Of a stretch of 64,000 nt of DNA, positions 35,899 through 44,164 are shown one piece after another. The stretch comes from Amycolatopsis eburnea (GTDB lineage Bacteria; Actinomycetota; Actinomycetes; Mycobacteriales; Pseudonocardiaceae). The DNA is taken from contig NZ_RSEC01000036.1 of assembly GCF_003937945.1 (NCBI RefSeq), forward strand, positions 496,001 through 560,000, written 5' to 3'. The notes beneath the pieces were generated by a model. It did no database searches. It had not been told where the DNA came from and saw only the letters and a list, made by a program, of their open reading frames with translations. Each line of letters starts with the position of its first letter. The stretch's first letter is position 1. A program made the translations under genes and the position numbers.

Positions 35899-36656
35899 CG
35901 GGGCGCCGCCAGGGCGAGGATGTGGTCCTTTTCGACGCCCTTGACCAGTTTCGCGGCTTCTTCGAACCCGGTCGGGCCGGTGCCGTACGACGGGCAGTCC
36001 TTGGCCAGCGGGCAGGCGCCGCAGGCGGGCTTCTTGGCGTGGCAGACGCGGCGGCCGTGGAAGATCACCCGGTGCGAGAGCATCGTCCAGTCCTTGCGGG
36101 GGATCAGCTCGCCGACCGCGTGCTCGACCTTGACCGGGTCCTCTTCGGTGGTCCAGCCCCAGCGCCGGACCAGGCGGCCGAAGTGCGTGTCGACGGTGAT
36201 GCCGGGGACGTCGAAGGCGTTCCCGAGCACGACGTTGGCGGTCTTGCGGCCGACGCCGGGCAGGGTGACGAGGTCGTCGAGCTTGGCGGGCACCTCGCCG
36301 TCGAAGCGCTCGACCAGCGCCGCGCCGAGCCCCATCACGGAGTTCGCCTTGGCCCGGTAGAAGCCGGTGCTCCGGAGGTACTCCTCCAGCTCGGTGCGGT
36401 CGGCGCCCGCGTAGTCGGCGGCGGTCCGGTACCGCTTGAACAGCGCGGGGGTGACGAGGTTCACCCGGACGTCGGTGGTCTGCGCGGACAGCACGACCGC
36501 GACCAGCAGTTCCAGCGGCGTGGTGAAGTCGAGCTCACAGTGGGCGCCGGGATACACGTCGTCCAAGCAACGCTTCATCCGCCTGGCGCGTCTCACCAGA
36601 GCCAATCGGCTTTCACCAGCGCCCTCACGGGGGGCGTTCGTGGTGGCAGGAGGCAC
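35895..36656 (-). CDS. nth: Endonuclease III
   Basis: The 253-residue DNA glycosylase/AP lyase removes oxidised pyrimidines. It has the helix-hairpin-helix [13 protein letters not shown] with the catalytic Lys, the catalytic Asp in [11 protein letters not shown], and the [4Fe-4S] ligands in [17 protein letters not shown] (C-x6-C-x2-C-x5-C). The N-terminal 20 residues are longer than in E. coli Nth, so a later start (for example near MKRCLDDV) is possible. It is the first gene of the operon ending in marP. Confidence 0.95.
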   Translation of the reverse strand: MPPATTNAPREGAGESRLALVRRARRMKRCLDDVYPGAHCELDFTTPLELLVAVVLSAQTTDVRVNLVTPALFKRYRTAADYAGADRTELEEYLRSTGFYRAKANSVMGLGAALVERFDGEVPAKLDDLVTLPGVGRKTANVVLGNAFDVPGITVDTHFGRLVRRWGWTTEEDPVKVEHAVGELIPRKDWTMLSHRVIFHGRRVCHAKKPACGACPLAKDCPSYGTGPTGFEEAAKLVKGVEKDHILALAAPR

Positions 36657-36805
36657 CCCGATAGCCTACGGGCGCCGTCGGACGAGCCGGTCAGTGCACC
36701 GGTGGACGACCGACACGCCAGAGCACCACCTCGGCGCAGTTTTCCGGCCGCCATGAGCGAGGATCTGGAGTAGATGCTTTTCACTGAGTGTTTCGGGGTC
36801 CGGTC

Positions 36806-37057
36806 ATGACTGTCTGGTTCGTCATCCTGGTCCCCCTCGTGATCATGTTCTTCGCGCTCTTCATGGAGCGCGTGGAAAGCCGGCTCAAGCACGTCGCGGT
36901 GCAGGAGAACGAGGTCGAAGAGTTCCTCGAGCAGGCGCAGCCCAACGAGGTCAGGGCGCTCTACGGGCACGGCATCGGCCGCGCGCTGGAGCTGTTCCGG
37001 CTGCGTAGGCTGGGCGGACGGGCAGCCAGGCTACGCGCGCGTCGCGTGCGGAGTTAG
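36806..37057 (+). CDS. Small single-helix membrane protein (Rv3675-like)
   Basis: The 83-residue protein begins MTVWFVILVPLVIMFFALFMERVES, one N-terminal membrane helix. A cytoplasmic acidic stretch (QENEVEEFLEQAQPNEV) and a basic C-terminus follow. I chose the ATG at 36806; a GTG at 36788 would add six residues before the helix. The same position between nth and crp is taken by Rv3675 in M. tuberculosis. The function is unknown. It is transcribed toward crp. Confidence 0.7.
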   Translation: MTVWFVILVPLVIMFFALFMERVESRLKHVAVQENEVEEFLEQAQPNEVRALYGHGIGRALELFRLRRLGGRAARLRARRVRS

Positions 37058-37124
37058 GCTCCACGTTCGAACGAGATCATCCGGCGGGCGCGCGCGTCCG
37101 ACGGGCGATCTCGGGAGTACGCCC

Positions 37125-37130
37125 TAGACT
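37125..37130 (+). promoter_or_regulatory. Putative -10 element of crp
   Basis: TAGACT fits the TANNNT -10 consensus and predicts a transcript start near 37137, immediately before the CRP-like site. The -35 region is not recognisable. Confidence 0.45.
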
Positions 37131-37139
37131 GACGCGCAA

Positions 37140-37153
37140 GTGATCGGCGTCAC
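37140..37153. promoter_or_regulatory. CRP-type binding site in the crp leader
   Basis: GTGATCGGCGTCAC has the GTGA-N6-TCAC arrangement recognised by CRP/FNR-family regulators including mycobacterial CRP. It sits just after the predicted transcript start and 55 bases before the crp start, a position that suits negative autoregulation. Confidence 0.65.
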
Positions 37154-37207
37154 GCTCTCCCGGCCCAAGGGGGAGCGTGAACGTTTCTCGACGAGGAGGC
37201 ACCCGAG

Positions 37208-37882
37208 GTGGACGAAACCCTGGCCCGTGCGGGCATTTTCCAGGGTGTGGAGCCGGCAGCGGCGGAGGCGCTGGCCCAGACCTTGGAATCCGTGGAGTTC
37301 CCCCGCGGCCACGTCATCTTCAACGAGGGCGAACCCGGCGACAAGCTGTACATCATCCAGTCCGGCAAGGTGAAGATCGGCCGCAAGTCCCCGGACGGCC
37401 GCGAGAACCTGCTGGGCATCTTCGGCCCGTCCGACATGTTCGGCGAGCTGTCCATCTTCGACCCAGGCCCCAGGACGTCGAGCGCGACCACGGTCACCGA
37501 GGTCCGCGCGGTCACCATGGACCGCCCGGCCCTGCGCCAGTGGATTTCGACTCGCCCGGAGATCGCCGAGCAGCTGCTGCGCGTGGTCGCGCGCCGCCTG
37601 CGCCGGACGAACAACATGGTCGCCGAGCTGATCTTCACCGACGTCCCCGGCCGCGTGGCGCGCGCGCTGCTGCAGCTCGCGCAGCGGTTCGGCAGCCAGG
37701 AGGCGGGCCTGCTGCGGGTCACGCACGACCTGACGCAGGAAGAGATCGCCCAGTACGTCGGCGCGTCCCGCGAGACCGTCAACAAGGCGCTGGCCGACTT
37801 CGCCCACCGCGGCTGGCTGCGGCTCGAAGGCAAGAGCGTGCTGATCCTGGACCCGGAGCGCCTGGCCCGCCGCGCTCGCTGA
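37208..37882 (+). CDS. crp: Cyclic-AMP receptor protein-family regulator
   Basis: The 224-residue regulator has a cyclic-nucleotide-binding domain (about residues 15-125, with [33 protein letters not shown] as the phosphate-binding cassette region) and a winged helix ([23 protein letters not shown], about 170-192). The arginine and the following serines of the cassette are present, so cAMP binding is likely. It is orthologous to Rv3676 (Crp). GAGGAGG lies upstream of the GTG at 37208. A CRP-type palindrome in its own leader suggests autoregulation. Confidence 0.95.
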   Translation: MDETLARAGIFQGVEPAAAEALAQTLESVEFPRGHVIFNEGEPGDKLYIIQSGKVKIGRKSPDGRENLLGIFGPSDMFGELSIFDPGPRTSSATTVTEVRAVTMDRPALRQWISTRPEIAEQLLRVVARRLRRTNNMVAELIFTDVPGRVARALLQLAQRFGSQEAGLLRVTHDLTQEEIAQYVGASRETVNKALADFAHRGWLRLEGKSVLILDPERLARRAR

Positions 37883-37897
37883 CTCCTCCGTTTCAAG

Positions 37898-37950
37898 GCC
37901 GTGAAGGCCACCTTCAGGAACTCTAAGTTCCTCAAGGTGGCCTTCACGGC
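37898..37950. terminator. Long near-perfect hairpin after crp (GTGAAGGCC-class)
   Basis: The 25-base arms 37898-37922 and 37926-37950 pair with one mismatch across a 3-base loop. The outer part reads GCCGTGAAGGCCACCTT. It lies 15 bases after crp. Related palindromes occur at 39553 and 59470. Confidence 0.8.
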
Positions 37951-37958
37951 TTTCCCGG

Positions 37959-38016
37959 GCAACAACAAAGAGCCGGGCGCCACCCCCGACGTGGCGCACC
38001 GGCTCTTCGTTGTTGC
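37959..38016. terminator. Second strong hairpin downstream of crp
   Basis: GCAACAACAAAGAGCCGG (37959-37976) pairs with 37999-38016 with one mismatch. An inner GCGCCAC/GTGGCGC stem (37977-37983 with 37991-37997) pairs perfectly around a 7-base loop. The T-rich CTTTGTTGTTGC arm is on the minus strand, so it would best end a minus-strand transcript. Confidence 0.6.
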
Positions 38017-38249
38017 GCGGACCATCCCCCGACGATCCGCGCTCCCCGCCCTCCGGACCAGGCCCCGACCCATATGCCGGAGGGAGCTGGGTTCTGTGCT
38101 GTTGTTCAACCATCACGGCCCATACCCACGAATTCAAGGCCATTCACTCTCAAGGACGCGGTCGGGGTCGTTTCGTTGCACGAGTTCACGGAGAATATCG
38201 TGACTGTTACCCGATCGAGACCTGGTGACGCAGCTGACCCGTAAATAAC

Positions 38250-38284
38250 TGGTACCCACGTACCACTCTGCGTCATACTGGTAC
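38250..38284 (+). promoter_or_regulatory. Promoter with palindromic operator for the exporter gene
   Basis: TGGTAC-CCAC-GTACCA (38250-38265) is a symmetric operator, and a third TGGTAC half-site lies at 38279-38284. CATACT (38274-38279) is a -10 element only seven bases before the GTG start, so the transcript is probably leaderless. The palindrome covers the -35 position, as expected for repression. Confidence 0.55.
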
Positions 38285-38286
38285 GC

Positions 38287-39540
38287 GTGTCCCACTCCGA
38301 AGGTCGTACGTCTCTGGCCGACTACCGCAGCGCGCTGACGACCCGCGCGGCGCGGCGGCCCGTCGTCGCGTCCCTGCTCGCCCGCCTGCCGATCGCCATG
38401 ATCGGCATCTCGGCCCTGCTCTACGTCCAGCGCGAAACCGGCTCCTTCGCCGCCGCGGGACTCGTCTCGGCAGGTTCACTCGTCGGGGTGTCGGTCGGCG
38501 CCGTCGTGCAGGGCAGGCTGATCGACCGGTTCGGGCCGACGCGGCCGCTGCTCGTGGTCGCGCTGTTCTCGGCGCTCTCGATGGCGGCACTGGTGACGGC
38601 GATCGAGTCCCACGCGGCGACGCCCGTGCTCGTCGCGCTGGGCGCGGTGACCGGGCTGTCGGAGCCGATGGTCGGGTCGGCATCGCGGGCGCTGTGGACG
38701 CGGCTGCTGCCGCCGGGTGGCGCGCGCAACGCGGCGTTCTCCTACGAGGCGATCAGCATGGAGGTCTTCTTCATCCTCGGCCCCGGCGTGGCCGGGCTGC
38801 TGGTGCTGGCGCCGTGGGCGGGGACCGGCCTGGTGCTGGGCGTCGCGCTGCAGTTCACCGGCGCGGTGCTGTTCGCGCTGAGCCCGGCGGTGCGGGCGTG
38901 GGGCCCGTCGTCGACGTCGTCCGGTTCCCTGCTGGGCGCACTGGCGAGCCCGGGCATGCGAACGCTGGCGCTCGCCGCGCTGGGCTTCGGCGTGGTGATC
39001 GGGTTCGTGGAGGTCGCCGTGCCGGCGTCGGCGACCGAGGCCGGCTCACCCTCGTTCGGTGGGCTGCTGCTCTCGGCGTGGTCGCTGAGCTCGGTCGCGT
39101 TCGGGGTGGCGTACAGCCTGCGCCCGTGGCCGCGGCAGCTGGGCCAGCGGCTGCCTGCGCTGCTCGGCGGGTTCGGCGCGCTGGTGGCACTGCTCGCGTG
39201 GCCGTCCTCGCTGTGGGGCCTGGCCCTGATGATGCTGCTCGCGGGCGCGCTGATCACGCCCCAGTCGACGGCCCACTCGGCGGCGATCGAGCTGGTCGCG
39301 CCGGAGGGGACGGCGGCGGAGGCGTTCGGCTGGGTGCTGACGGCGGTGACGCTGGGCCTGGCCGCCGGCCAGTCGGTGAGCGGCTACCTCGTCGAGCACG
39401 CCGGCCCTTCGACGGCCTTCCTGGCGGCGAGCGTGGCGGGGCTGGTGCTGGCGGCGGCGGTCTGGCTGCTGCGGGGGACGGTCCGTCCGGCTGTGGCGAC
39501 CACCGCCCCGGCGCCCGCCCTGGTCGGCGCCGGCCACTGA
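38287..39540 (+). CDS. Major-facilitator-superfamily exporter
   Basis: The 417-residue membrane protein has about twelve hydrophobic helices, with VVQGRLIDRFGPTRPLL as the MFS motif A between helices 2 and 3 and a proline/glycine-rich helix 5 region (GPGVAGLLVLAPWAG). It resembles drug/metabolite exporters. The GTG at 38287 is the only start and seems to coincide with the transcript start. The upstream operator suggests inducible expression, but no regulator gene is adjacent. The substrate is unknown. Confidence 0.85.
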   Translation: MSHSEGRTSLADYRSALTTRAARRPVVASLLARLPIAMIGISALLYVQRETGSFAAAGLVSAGSLVGVSVGAVVQGRLIDRFGPTRPLLVVALFSALSMAALVTAIESHAATPVLVALGAVTGLSEPMVGSASRALWTRLLPPGGARNAAFSYEAISMEVFFILGPGVAGLLVLAPWAGTGLVLGVALQFTGAVLFALSPAVRAWGPSSTSSGSLLGALASPGMRTLALAALGFGVVIGFVEVAVPASATEAGSPSFGGLLLSAWSLSSVAFGVAYSLRPWPRQLGQRLPALLGGFGALVALLAWPSSLWGLALMMLLAGALITPQSTAHSAAIELVAPEGTAAEAFGWVLTAVTLGLAAGQSVSGYLVEHAGPSTAFLAASVAGLVLAAAVWLLRGTVRPAVATTAPAPALVGAGH

Positions 39541-39552
39541 CCCCAGCGCCCC

Positions 39553-39593
39553 AAGGTGGCCTTGGTTGCGTCTGACGCACCGAAGGCCACATT
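39553..39593. terminator. Hairpin after the exporter gene (AAGGCCAC-class)
   Basis: Arms of 20 bases (AAGGTGGCCTTGGTTGCGTC and its partner ending at 39593) match at 17 positions with almost no loop. It begins 12 bases after the stop. It shares the AAGGTGGCC/GGCCAC core with the hairpin after crp. Confidence 0.65.
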
Positions 39594-39613
39594 GATCCAG
39601 GACCTCCCGTCTG

Positions 39614-39754
39614 GGTCCCGGCAAAGTCGCCTGGCCGCGTGGTCTCCCGGCGCCGCGGGAATGTCATGAAAGGGTCGTTCATGTCGTCTGGCGAGGTGAA
39701 CGACCCTTTCATGACATCGCGGACCGGCCGCACCGGCCCGACTTTGCCGAGACC
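39614..39754. repeat. Nested inverted-repeat element of about 140 bases
   Basis: An outer inverted repeat (39614-39629 with 39739-39754; core CGGCAAAGTCG; 15 of 16 matching) encloses an inner perfect palindrome: 39661-39681 with 39697-39717, arms of 21 bp beginning ATGTCATGAAAGGGTCGTTC, loop 15 bases. It contains no gene and lies between the exporter and the DnaN-like gene. Confidence 0.8.
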
Positions 39755-39835
39755 CTGACCTCCCACGCGCGCGTTTGCGCAGGTCAGCGGCCTCTCGCGC
39801 GGTTTTTGTCGGTGCTCGCCGCTAGCTTCTGCGGC

Positions 39836-40897
39836 ATGGACGTCACCGCGCCTGCCCACCGCCTCTCGGCGGCCGTCTCCGCCGCGTCGCGTCTGCTGCC
39901 CGCCCGCGCCGGGCTGCGGCTGCGGGCCGACGCGGCGGGGCTGACCGTCGCCGGCAGCGACCCGGATCGCACCGTCCGGTTCGACTGCCCGTCGACCACG
40001 CACACCGACGGCTCGGTCGTCGTCCCGGCGGCGCCGCTGGTGGAGACGCTGAAGGTGCTCGACGCCGAACTGGTCCGCCTGGTCGTCGAAGGCAGCCGCC
40101 TGGCCCTGCGGCTGGACAACGCCCGCTTCGCCCTCCCACTCCTCCCGGACACCGAGGCGGCCGACGGCCCGCCCGCCCAGGTGTCCGAAGTGGACGGTGC
40201 GGCGTTCGCCTCGGCGCTGCGGATCGTGGCGGGAACGGCGGCGAAGGACGACCCCCTCCCGCTGTTCACCGGCGTCCGCCTCCAAGCGGACGGCGACCGC
40301 CTGACGCTGACGGCGTCGGACCGCTACCGGATGGCGGTGGCGCGCCTGCCCCTGCTGTCCCCGGGCGAGCTGGACGTCCTGGTCCCGGCGGCCCTGCTGT
40401 CCGAAGCGGCCCGCCAAGCCCGCGGCCGCGTCGGCCTGCACGTCGGCCCGGGCCGGTTCGGCGTGAGCTGGCCCGGCGGCCTGGTCGGCACGGCGGTCCT
40501 GGACGCGGGCTTCCTGTCCGAGGACTCGATCCACTCGGCCGCGGTCGACACGACGGTGTCCCTACCAGCGGACGCCCTGGCGGCGGCCGTTCGCCGCGTC
40601 GGGGTGTACGCGGAGGACCGCCGGGTCCTGACCCTGGAGGTCGGCGACGCCCAGATCCGCCTGGCGAGCGCCCGCCAGGACACGGGCGAAGCGGAGGAAA
40701 CCCTGAAGGCCGACGTCACCGGCGGCCGGACGTCACCGTCGTTCCAGGCGCGCTACCTGCTCGACGCCCTGCAGGCGTTCGGCGGGGAGCGGGTGGTGCT
40801 GTCGATCCAGCCGGGGATGCGGGCGTGCGTCCTGCGAGCAGCGGAGCCGGGGGAGGTGGCACTGACGTACTACCTGATGCCGATGCTCACGAGGTAG
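39836..40897 (+). CDS. DNA polymerase III beta (sliding clamp) paralogue
   Basis: The 353-residue protein has the three-domain layout of the beta clamp: VSAASRLLPARAGLRLRADAAGLTVAGSD in domain 1, FTGVRLQADGDRLTLTASDRYRMA in domain 2, and a third domain ending YLMPMLTR, close to the usual YLLMPVRL-type terminus. It is slightly shorter than true DnaN and stands alone, away from dnaA, recF and gyrB, so it is a second clamp gene and not the housekeeping one. Extra clamps in actinomycetes can be antibiotic-resistant variants or repair-specific. I chose the ATG at 39836 because the clamp fold begins right after it. Confidence 0.85.
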   Translation: MDVTAPAHRLSAAVSAASRLLPARAGLRLRADAAGLTVAGSDPDRTVRFDCPSTTHTDGSVVVPAAPLVETLKVLDAELVRLVVEGSRLALRLDNARFALPLLPDTEAADGPPAQVSEVDGAAFASALRIVAGTAAKDDPLPLFTGVRLQADGDRLTLTASDRYRMAVARLPLLSPGELDVLVPAALLSEAARQARGRVGLHVGPGRFGVSWPGGLVGTAVLDAGFLSEDSIHSAAVDTTVSLPADALAAAVRRVGVYAEDRRVLTLEVGDAQIRLASARQDTGEAEETLKADVTGGRTSPSFQARYLLDALQAFGGERVVLSIQPGMRACVLRAAEPGEVALTYYLMPMLTR

Positions 40898-40898
40898 C

Positions 40899-41864
40899 TC
40901 ACGGTGCCAGCGTGCCGAAGCGCTTCAGCGTCCTGATCATCGGCGCCGTCTCCACCTGCCGCACGCCCGGGAGCCCGCCCAGGTCGTCGGCCAGGTACGA
41001 GTACAGCGCCGCGTCGTCGCGGCAGCCGACGTTGGCCACCAGGTTGGCCGGGCCCGTGGTCGCCGCCGCGAAGGCGACCTGGGGGTGGGTGGCCAGGGCT
41101 TGGCCTGCCGACTCCAGGGCCGAGGGGGCCACCGTCAGCCAGAGCGTCGCGGTCAGGGGGTAGCCCAGCAGGGCCGCGTCGACCTCGACGTCGAAGTACA
41201 GCGCTCCCGACGACCTCAGCGCCTCCAGGCGACGGCGGACCGTCGACTCCGAGCGGCCCGACACCGTGGCCAATGTCGACATGTCGGCCCGGCCGTCGTG
41301 GGCCAACGCCGCCAGGAGGGCCGGGTCGCCGGGCTCGGGGCGGTACACCACCCCGGAGGCCGGCTCGCGGCGCAACGCGGCCACCTCCGGAGCCGTCAGC
41401 GCGCTCGATCGGCCCGGCCAGCCCGCGGGTCCGCCGGCGAACCGGCGCAGCAGCCGGTACGCCGTCATCGACACCACCCGCGGCGTCTTCGGCAGTTGAC
41501 CCAGCAGCAGGCCGTCCGCCTGCTCGCGCAGCGGTGCCCGGATGAAGCACACGATCTCCGTGCCGCCGGACATCAAGCTGACCCACTGCGTGTCGTCGCG
41601 GCGGGCCAGCGCGGCGGCGATCGCGGCCGCCGCGTCCGGGACGCAGCCGAGGCGGATCAGCCAGTGGACCTGACCCAGCGGCGCCGCTTCCGGGACGCCG
41701 ACCACGCGCAGCACGCCGGACGAGCGCAGCTTCCGGTAGCGGCGGGCCACCGTCTGGTCCGAGACACCCAGCACCGCCGCGATCGTGCTGAACGACGCGC
41801 GGCCGTCGAGCTGCAGCGCGTGCGCCAGCCGCCGGTCGAGGTCGTCGAGCAGGCCGGATTCCAC
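40899..41864 (-). CDS. Lrp/AsnC-family regulator with two tandem modules
   Basis: The 321-residue protein contains two Lrp-like units. The first helix-turn-helix is at residues about 6-50 (LDDLDRRLAHALQLDGRASFSTIAAVLGVSDQTVARRYRKL). The second starts near 180 (ALLAALAHDGRADMSTLATVSGRSESTVRRRLEAL). Each is followed by a RAM-type effector domain. Typical Lrp proteins are half this size, so this is a covalent dimer-like form common in actinobacteria. The GTG at 41864 diverges from the VOC gene across 83 bases, suggesting it may regulate that pair. Confidence 0.88.
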   Translation of the reverse strand: MESGLLDDLDRRLAHALQLDGRASFSTIAAVLGVSDQTVARRYRKLRSSGVLRVVGVPEAAPLGQVHWLIRLGCVPDAAAAIAAALARRDDTQWVSLMSGGTEIVCFIRAPLREQADGLLLGQLPKTPRVVSMTAYRLLRRFAGGPAGWPGRSSALTAPEVAALRREPASGVVYRPEPGDPALLAALAHDGRADMSTLATVSGRSESTVRRRLEALRSSGALYFDVEVDAALLGYPLTATLWLTVAPSALESAGQALATHPQVAFAAATTGPANLVANVGCRDDAALYSYLADDLGGLPGVRQVETAPMIRTLKRFGTLAP

Positions 41865-41947
41865 CAGCAGAGCCTATGTGGTGTCGAATTCCGGGCACAA
41901 ACCCGCCGTGAAAGGAGAAAAGGCCGCCGGGAGACCAAGCTCAAAGC

Positions 41948-42769
41948 ATGCCCATCGACCACACGGTCTTCCTGACCAGGGACTACGCCGAAACCTGGCG
42001 GCGCTACGAAGAACTCGGCTTCACGCTGAGCCCGCCGTCGCGGCACTTCGCGTCGCGCACCGGCGACAGCGAACCCGTCCCAAGCTGCACCGCGAACCGC
42101 TGTGCCTACTTCGGGGACTCGTTCCTCGAACTGATCGGCATCGTCGACGAAGCCGCCGGGGATCCGTGGCGCGTCCTGCCGATCCTGGACGCCCGCGGCG
42201 ACGGCCTGCACGGCTGCTCCTTCGGCGTTGTCGACTCCGCGGCGGCCGAGCGCCGGCTCCGCGAAGCCGGGCTCTCGGACTCGGGCGTGCTGAAGCTGCA
42301 GCGGGACGTCGAGCTGCCGGAAGGCACGCGCACCGCGCGCTTCCGCAGTGTCCACATCGGACGGGACCACACGCCCGAGGGCATCCTGCACACGGCCGAG
42401 CACCTCACCCCGGAGTACATCCACCAGCCGCGCTACCTCGGGCACCCGAACGGCGCCCGCGGCGTCGCCGGGATCCTGCTGGTCGTGCCCGACGCCGAGG
42501 TCGCCGCGTACCGGGACCGCTACGCCGTGATCACCGGCGAAAAGCGGCTGGTGGACATCGAAGGCGTGAGCGATCTCGACGCCGTCCTGCCCGGCGAAAC
42601 CCCGAAAGCACTGCCCTACTTCGCCGCCCACGGCGTGGTCGTCGAGGACCTCTCGAAGGCGCGGAAACTGGTCGAAGCGCACGTCCCGACGATCACCAGG
42701 CCGGGCGGGTTCTTCGTCCGCGCCGAAGACGCGGGTGGCGCCGCGCTGTACTTCGAGGAGGCACGATGA
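41948..42769 (+). CDS. Glyoxalase-like (VOC) domain protein
   Basis: The 273-residue protein starts MPIDHTVFLTRDYAETWRRYEELGF, the first beta-alpha-beta unit of a VOC/glyoxalase fold with an N-terminal metal-ligand-type His. It continues with YFGDSFLELIGIVDEAAGDPW and a second half with HGCSFGVVD. The arrangement is that of the Glyoxalase_3-type group. It may act on a small-molecule ester or lactone, since it is coupled by an ATGA overlap to a carboxylesterase. No substrate can be read from the sequence. Confidence 0.8.
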   Translation: MPIDHTVFLTRDYAETWRRYEELGFTLSPPSRHFASRTGDSEPVPSCTANRCAYFGDSFLELIGIVDEAAGDPWRVLPILDARGDGLHGCSFGVVDSAAAERRLREAGLSDSGVLKLQRDVELPEGTRTARFRSVHIGRDHTPEGILHTAEHLTPEYIHQPRYLGHPNGARGVAGILLVVPDAEVAAYRDRYAVITGEKRLVDIEGVSDLDAVLPGETPKALPYFAAHGVVVEDLSKARKLVEAHVPTITRPGGFFVRAEDAGGAALYFEEAR

Positions 42770-43932
42770 TCGTCGAAACCACCACCGGACTCGTCCGCGG
42801 CGAGCGGGGCGCCTTCCGAGGAATCCCTTACGCCACCGCGAAACGCTTCGAACCGCCACAGAAGCCGAAGCCGTGGAGCGGGGTGAAGGACGCGCTCGAG
42901 CCCGGTCCCGCCGCGCCGCAGCCGCCGTCTCGGCTGGAGCACGCGCTCGGGCCGATGCCCCTGCCGCAGAGCGAAGAGTGCTTGTGCCTCAACGTCTTCA
43001 CGCCGTCGACGACCGGGAGCCGCCCGGTGCTGGTGTGGATTCACGGCGGTGGCTTCTCCAGCGGTTCGGGCGGCCAGGTCTGGTACACCGGCACGCGCCT
43101 GGCCCGGGAGGCCGACGCCGTCGTCGTGACGCTCAACTACCGCCTGGGCATCCTCGGGTTCCTGAGCGCCGAAGGGATTCCGCCGAACCTCGGGATCGCC
43201 GACCAGCTGGCCGCGCTGGACTGGGTGCGGGACAACATCGCCGCGTTCGGCGGGAACCCGGCCGAACTCACCCTCGGCGGGCAGTCGGCGGGCGCGCAGT
43301 CGACACTCGCCCTGTGGTCGTCGCCGCGAGCGCACGGCCTGATCAAGCGGATCGCGCTGCAGAGCGCCCCGCTCGGCATGCGACCGTCCACAAGAGACGA
43401 AGCCGCAATGTCCACCGAGAAGTTCACCGAAGCCTTGGGCGGCAACGACATCCGGACCGCCCCGGTCGAGCGGTTGCTGGCCGCGCAGCTCGCGGTCCCG
43501 GGCAAGCCGGGCTCGATCGAGCCGCCGTTCCAGCTGGTCGCCGACGACGACCTCGTCGCGGCCGACCTGATCGAGGCCGCACCGCAGGGACCCGCGCTGA
43601 TCAGCTGGACGCGGGAGGAGCTACGCGCCTTCGTTCCCGACGCGCCCCAAGACGCCATCGAGCAGGCGAACAGCTTCTTCACCAGCGAACGGCTGGTGAA
43701 GAAGCTCGACGCCGTCACCTACCGCTTCGACTGGCAGGCGCCCGGCAACCGGTTCGGCGCCTGCCACTGCCTCGACATCCCGTTCCTCTTCGGCACCCAC
43801 GACGTCTGGCCGGCGCCGATGCTCGAAGGCGCCCCGAAGGGCCTCGAAACGGAGACGGGTTTGCGTGAGGTGTGGGCCGCGTTCCTGCACGGAACGCCGC
43901 CCGGCACCATCAGCCCGCCGAAGCTGCCTTGA
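42766..43932 (+). CDS. Type B carboxylesterase
   Basis: The 388-residue alpha/beta-hydrolase has the carboxylesterase blocks SEECLCLNVFTP, VWIHGGGFSSGSG (oxyanion hole) and the nucleophile elbow GGQSAG with Ser174. A His near the C-terminus (FGTHDVWPAP) may complete the triad. It is shorter than most type B esterases (about 500 residues), with a compact C-terminal half. The ATG at 42766 overlaps the VOC stop. The end converges with and overlaps the mycoredoxin gene by 23 bases. Confidence 0.9.
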   Translation: MIVETTTGLVRGERGAFRGIPYATAKRFEPPQKPKPWSGVKDALEPGPAAPQPPSRLEHALGPMPLPQSEECLCLNVFTPSTTGSRPVLVWIHGGGFSSGSGGQVWYTGTRLAREADAVVVTLNYRLGILGFLSAEGIPPNLGIADQLAALDWVRDNIAAFGGNPAELTLGGQSAGAQSTLALWSSPRAHGLIKRIALQSAPLGMRPSTRDEAAMSTEKFTEALGGNDIRTAPVERLLAAQLAVPGKPGSIEPPFQLVADDDLVAADLIEAAPQGPALISWTREELRAFVPDAPQDAIEQANSFFTSERLVKKLDAVTYRFDWQAPGNRFGACHCLDIPFLFGTHDVWPAPMLEGAPKGLETETGLREVWAAFLHGTPPGTISPPKLP

Positions 43933-44164
43933 CGGCGGCCTCGACTTCGGCGAAAGAGGGGTTGACCATGGCCGTCGACCCGACGATGACCGTCGGGACC
44001 GTCTCGTTCCCGTTCGCGACCTCGCGCACGCGCGCGGCCGCGGCCGGGTCCTCCCAGATGTTGATCTTCCGGACGGTGAAGCCGCTCTTCGACATCGGCC
44101 GGTCCAGCGCGGCGCAGAAGCCGCACCCCGGGCGCCAGTAGAACTCGACCTCGACGTTGCTCAT
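43910..44164 (-). CDS. Glutaredoxin-like mycoredoxin
   Basis: The 84-residue thioredoxin-fold protein starts MSNVEVEFYWRPGCGFC with a CxxC active site (C14, C17). It also has NGNETVPTVIVG, the cis-Pro loop of glutaredoxins (TVP). Mycoredoxins reduce mycothiol mixed disulfides in actinobacteria. The ATG at 44164 overlaps the stop of the metallo-beta-lactamase gene, making it the last gene of a Nudix-MBL-mycoredoxin operon. The upstream extension of the frame lies over that gene and was discarded. Confidence 0.88.
   Translation of the reverse strand: MSNVEVEFYWRPGCGFCAALDRPMSKSGFTVRKINIWEDPAAAARVREVANGNETVPTVIVGSTAMVNPSFAEVEAAVKAASAG

Larger units (their letters stand above)
37883..38286. other. 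Structured 404-base gap between crp and the exporter gene
   Basis: The gap holds the crp terminator, a second strong hairpin (37959-38016), another short stem (CCCTCCGG near 38048 with CCGGAGGG near 38074), and the exporter promoter/operator at 38250-38284. An open minus-strand frame crosses part of it but continues antisense to crp and is probably not a gene. A minus-strand small RNA ending at the 37959 hairpin is possible. Confidence 0.5.
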
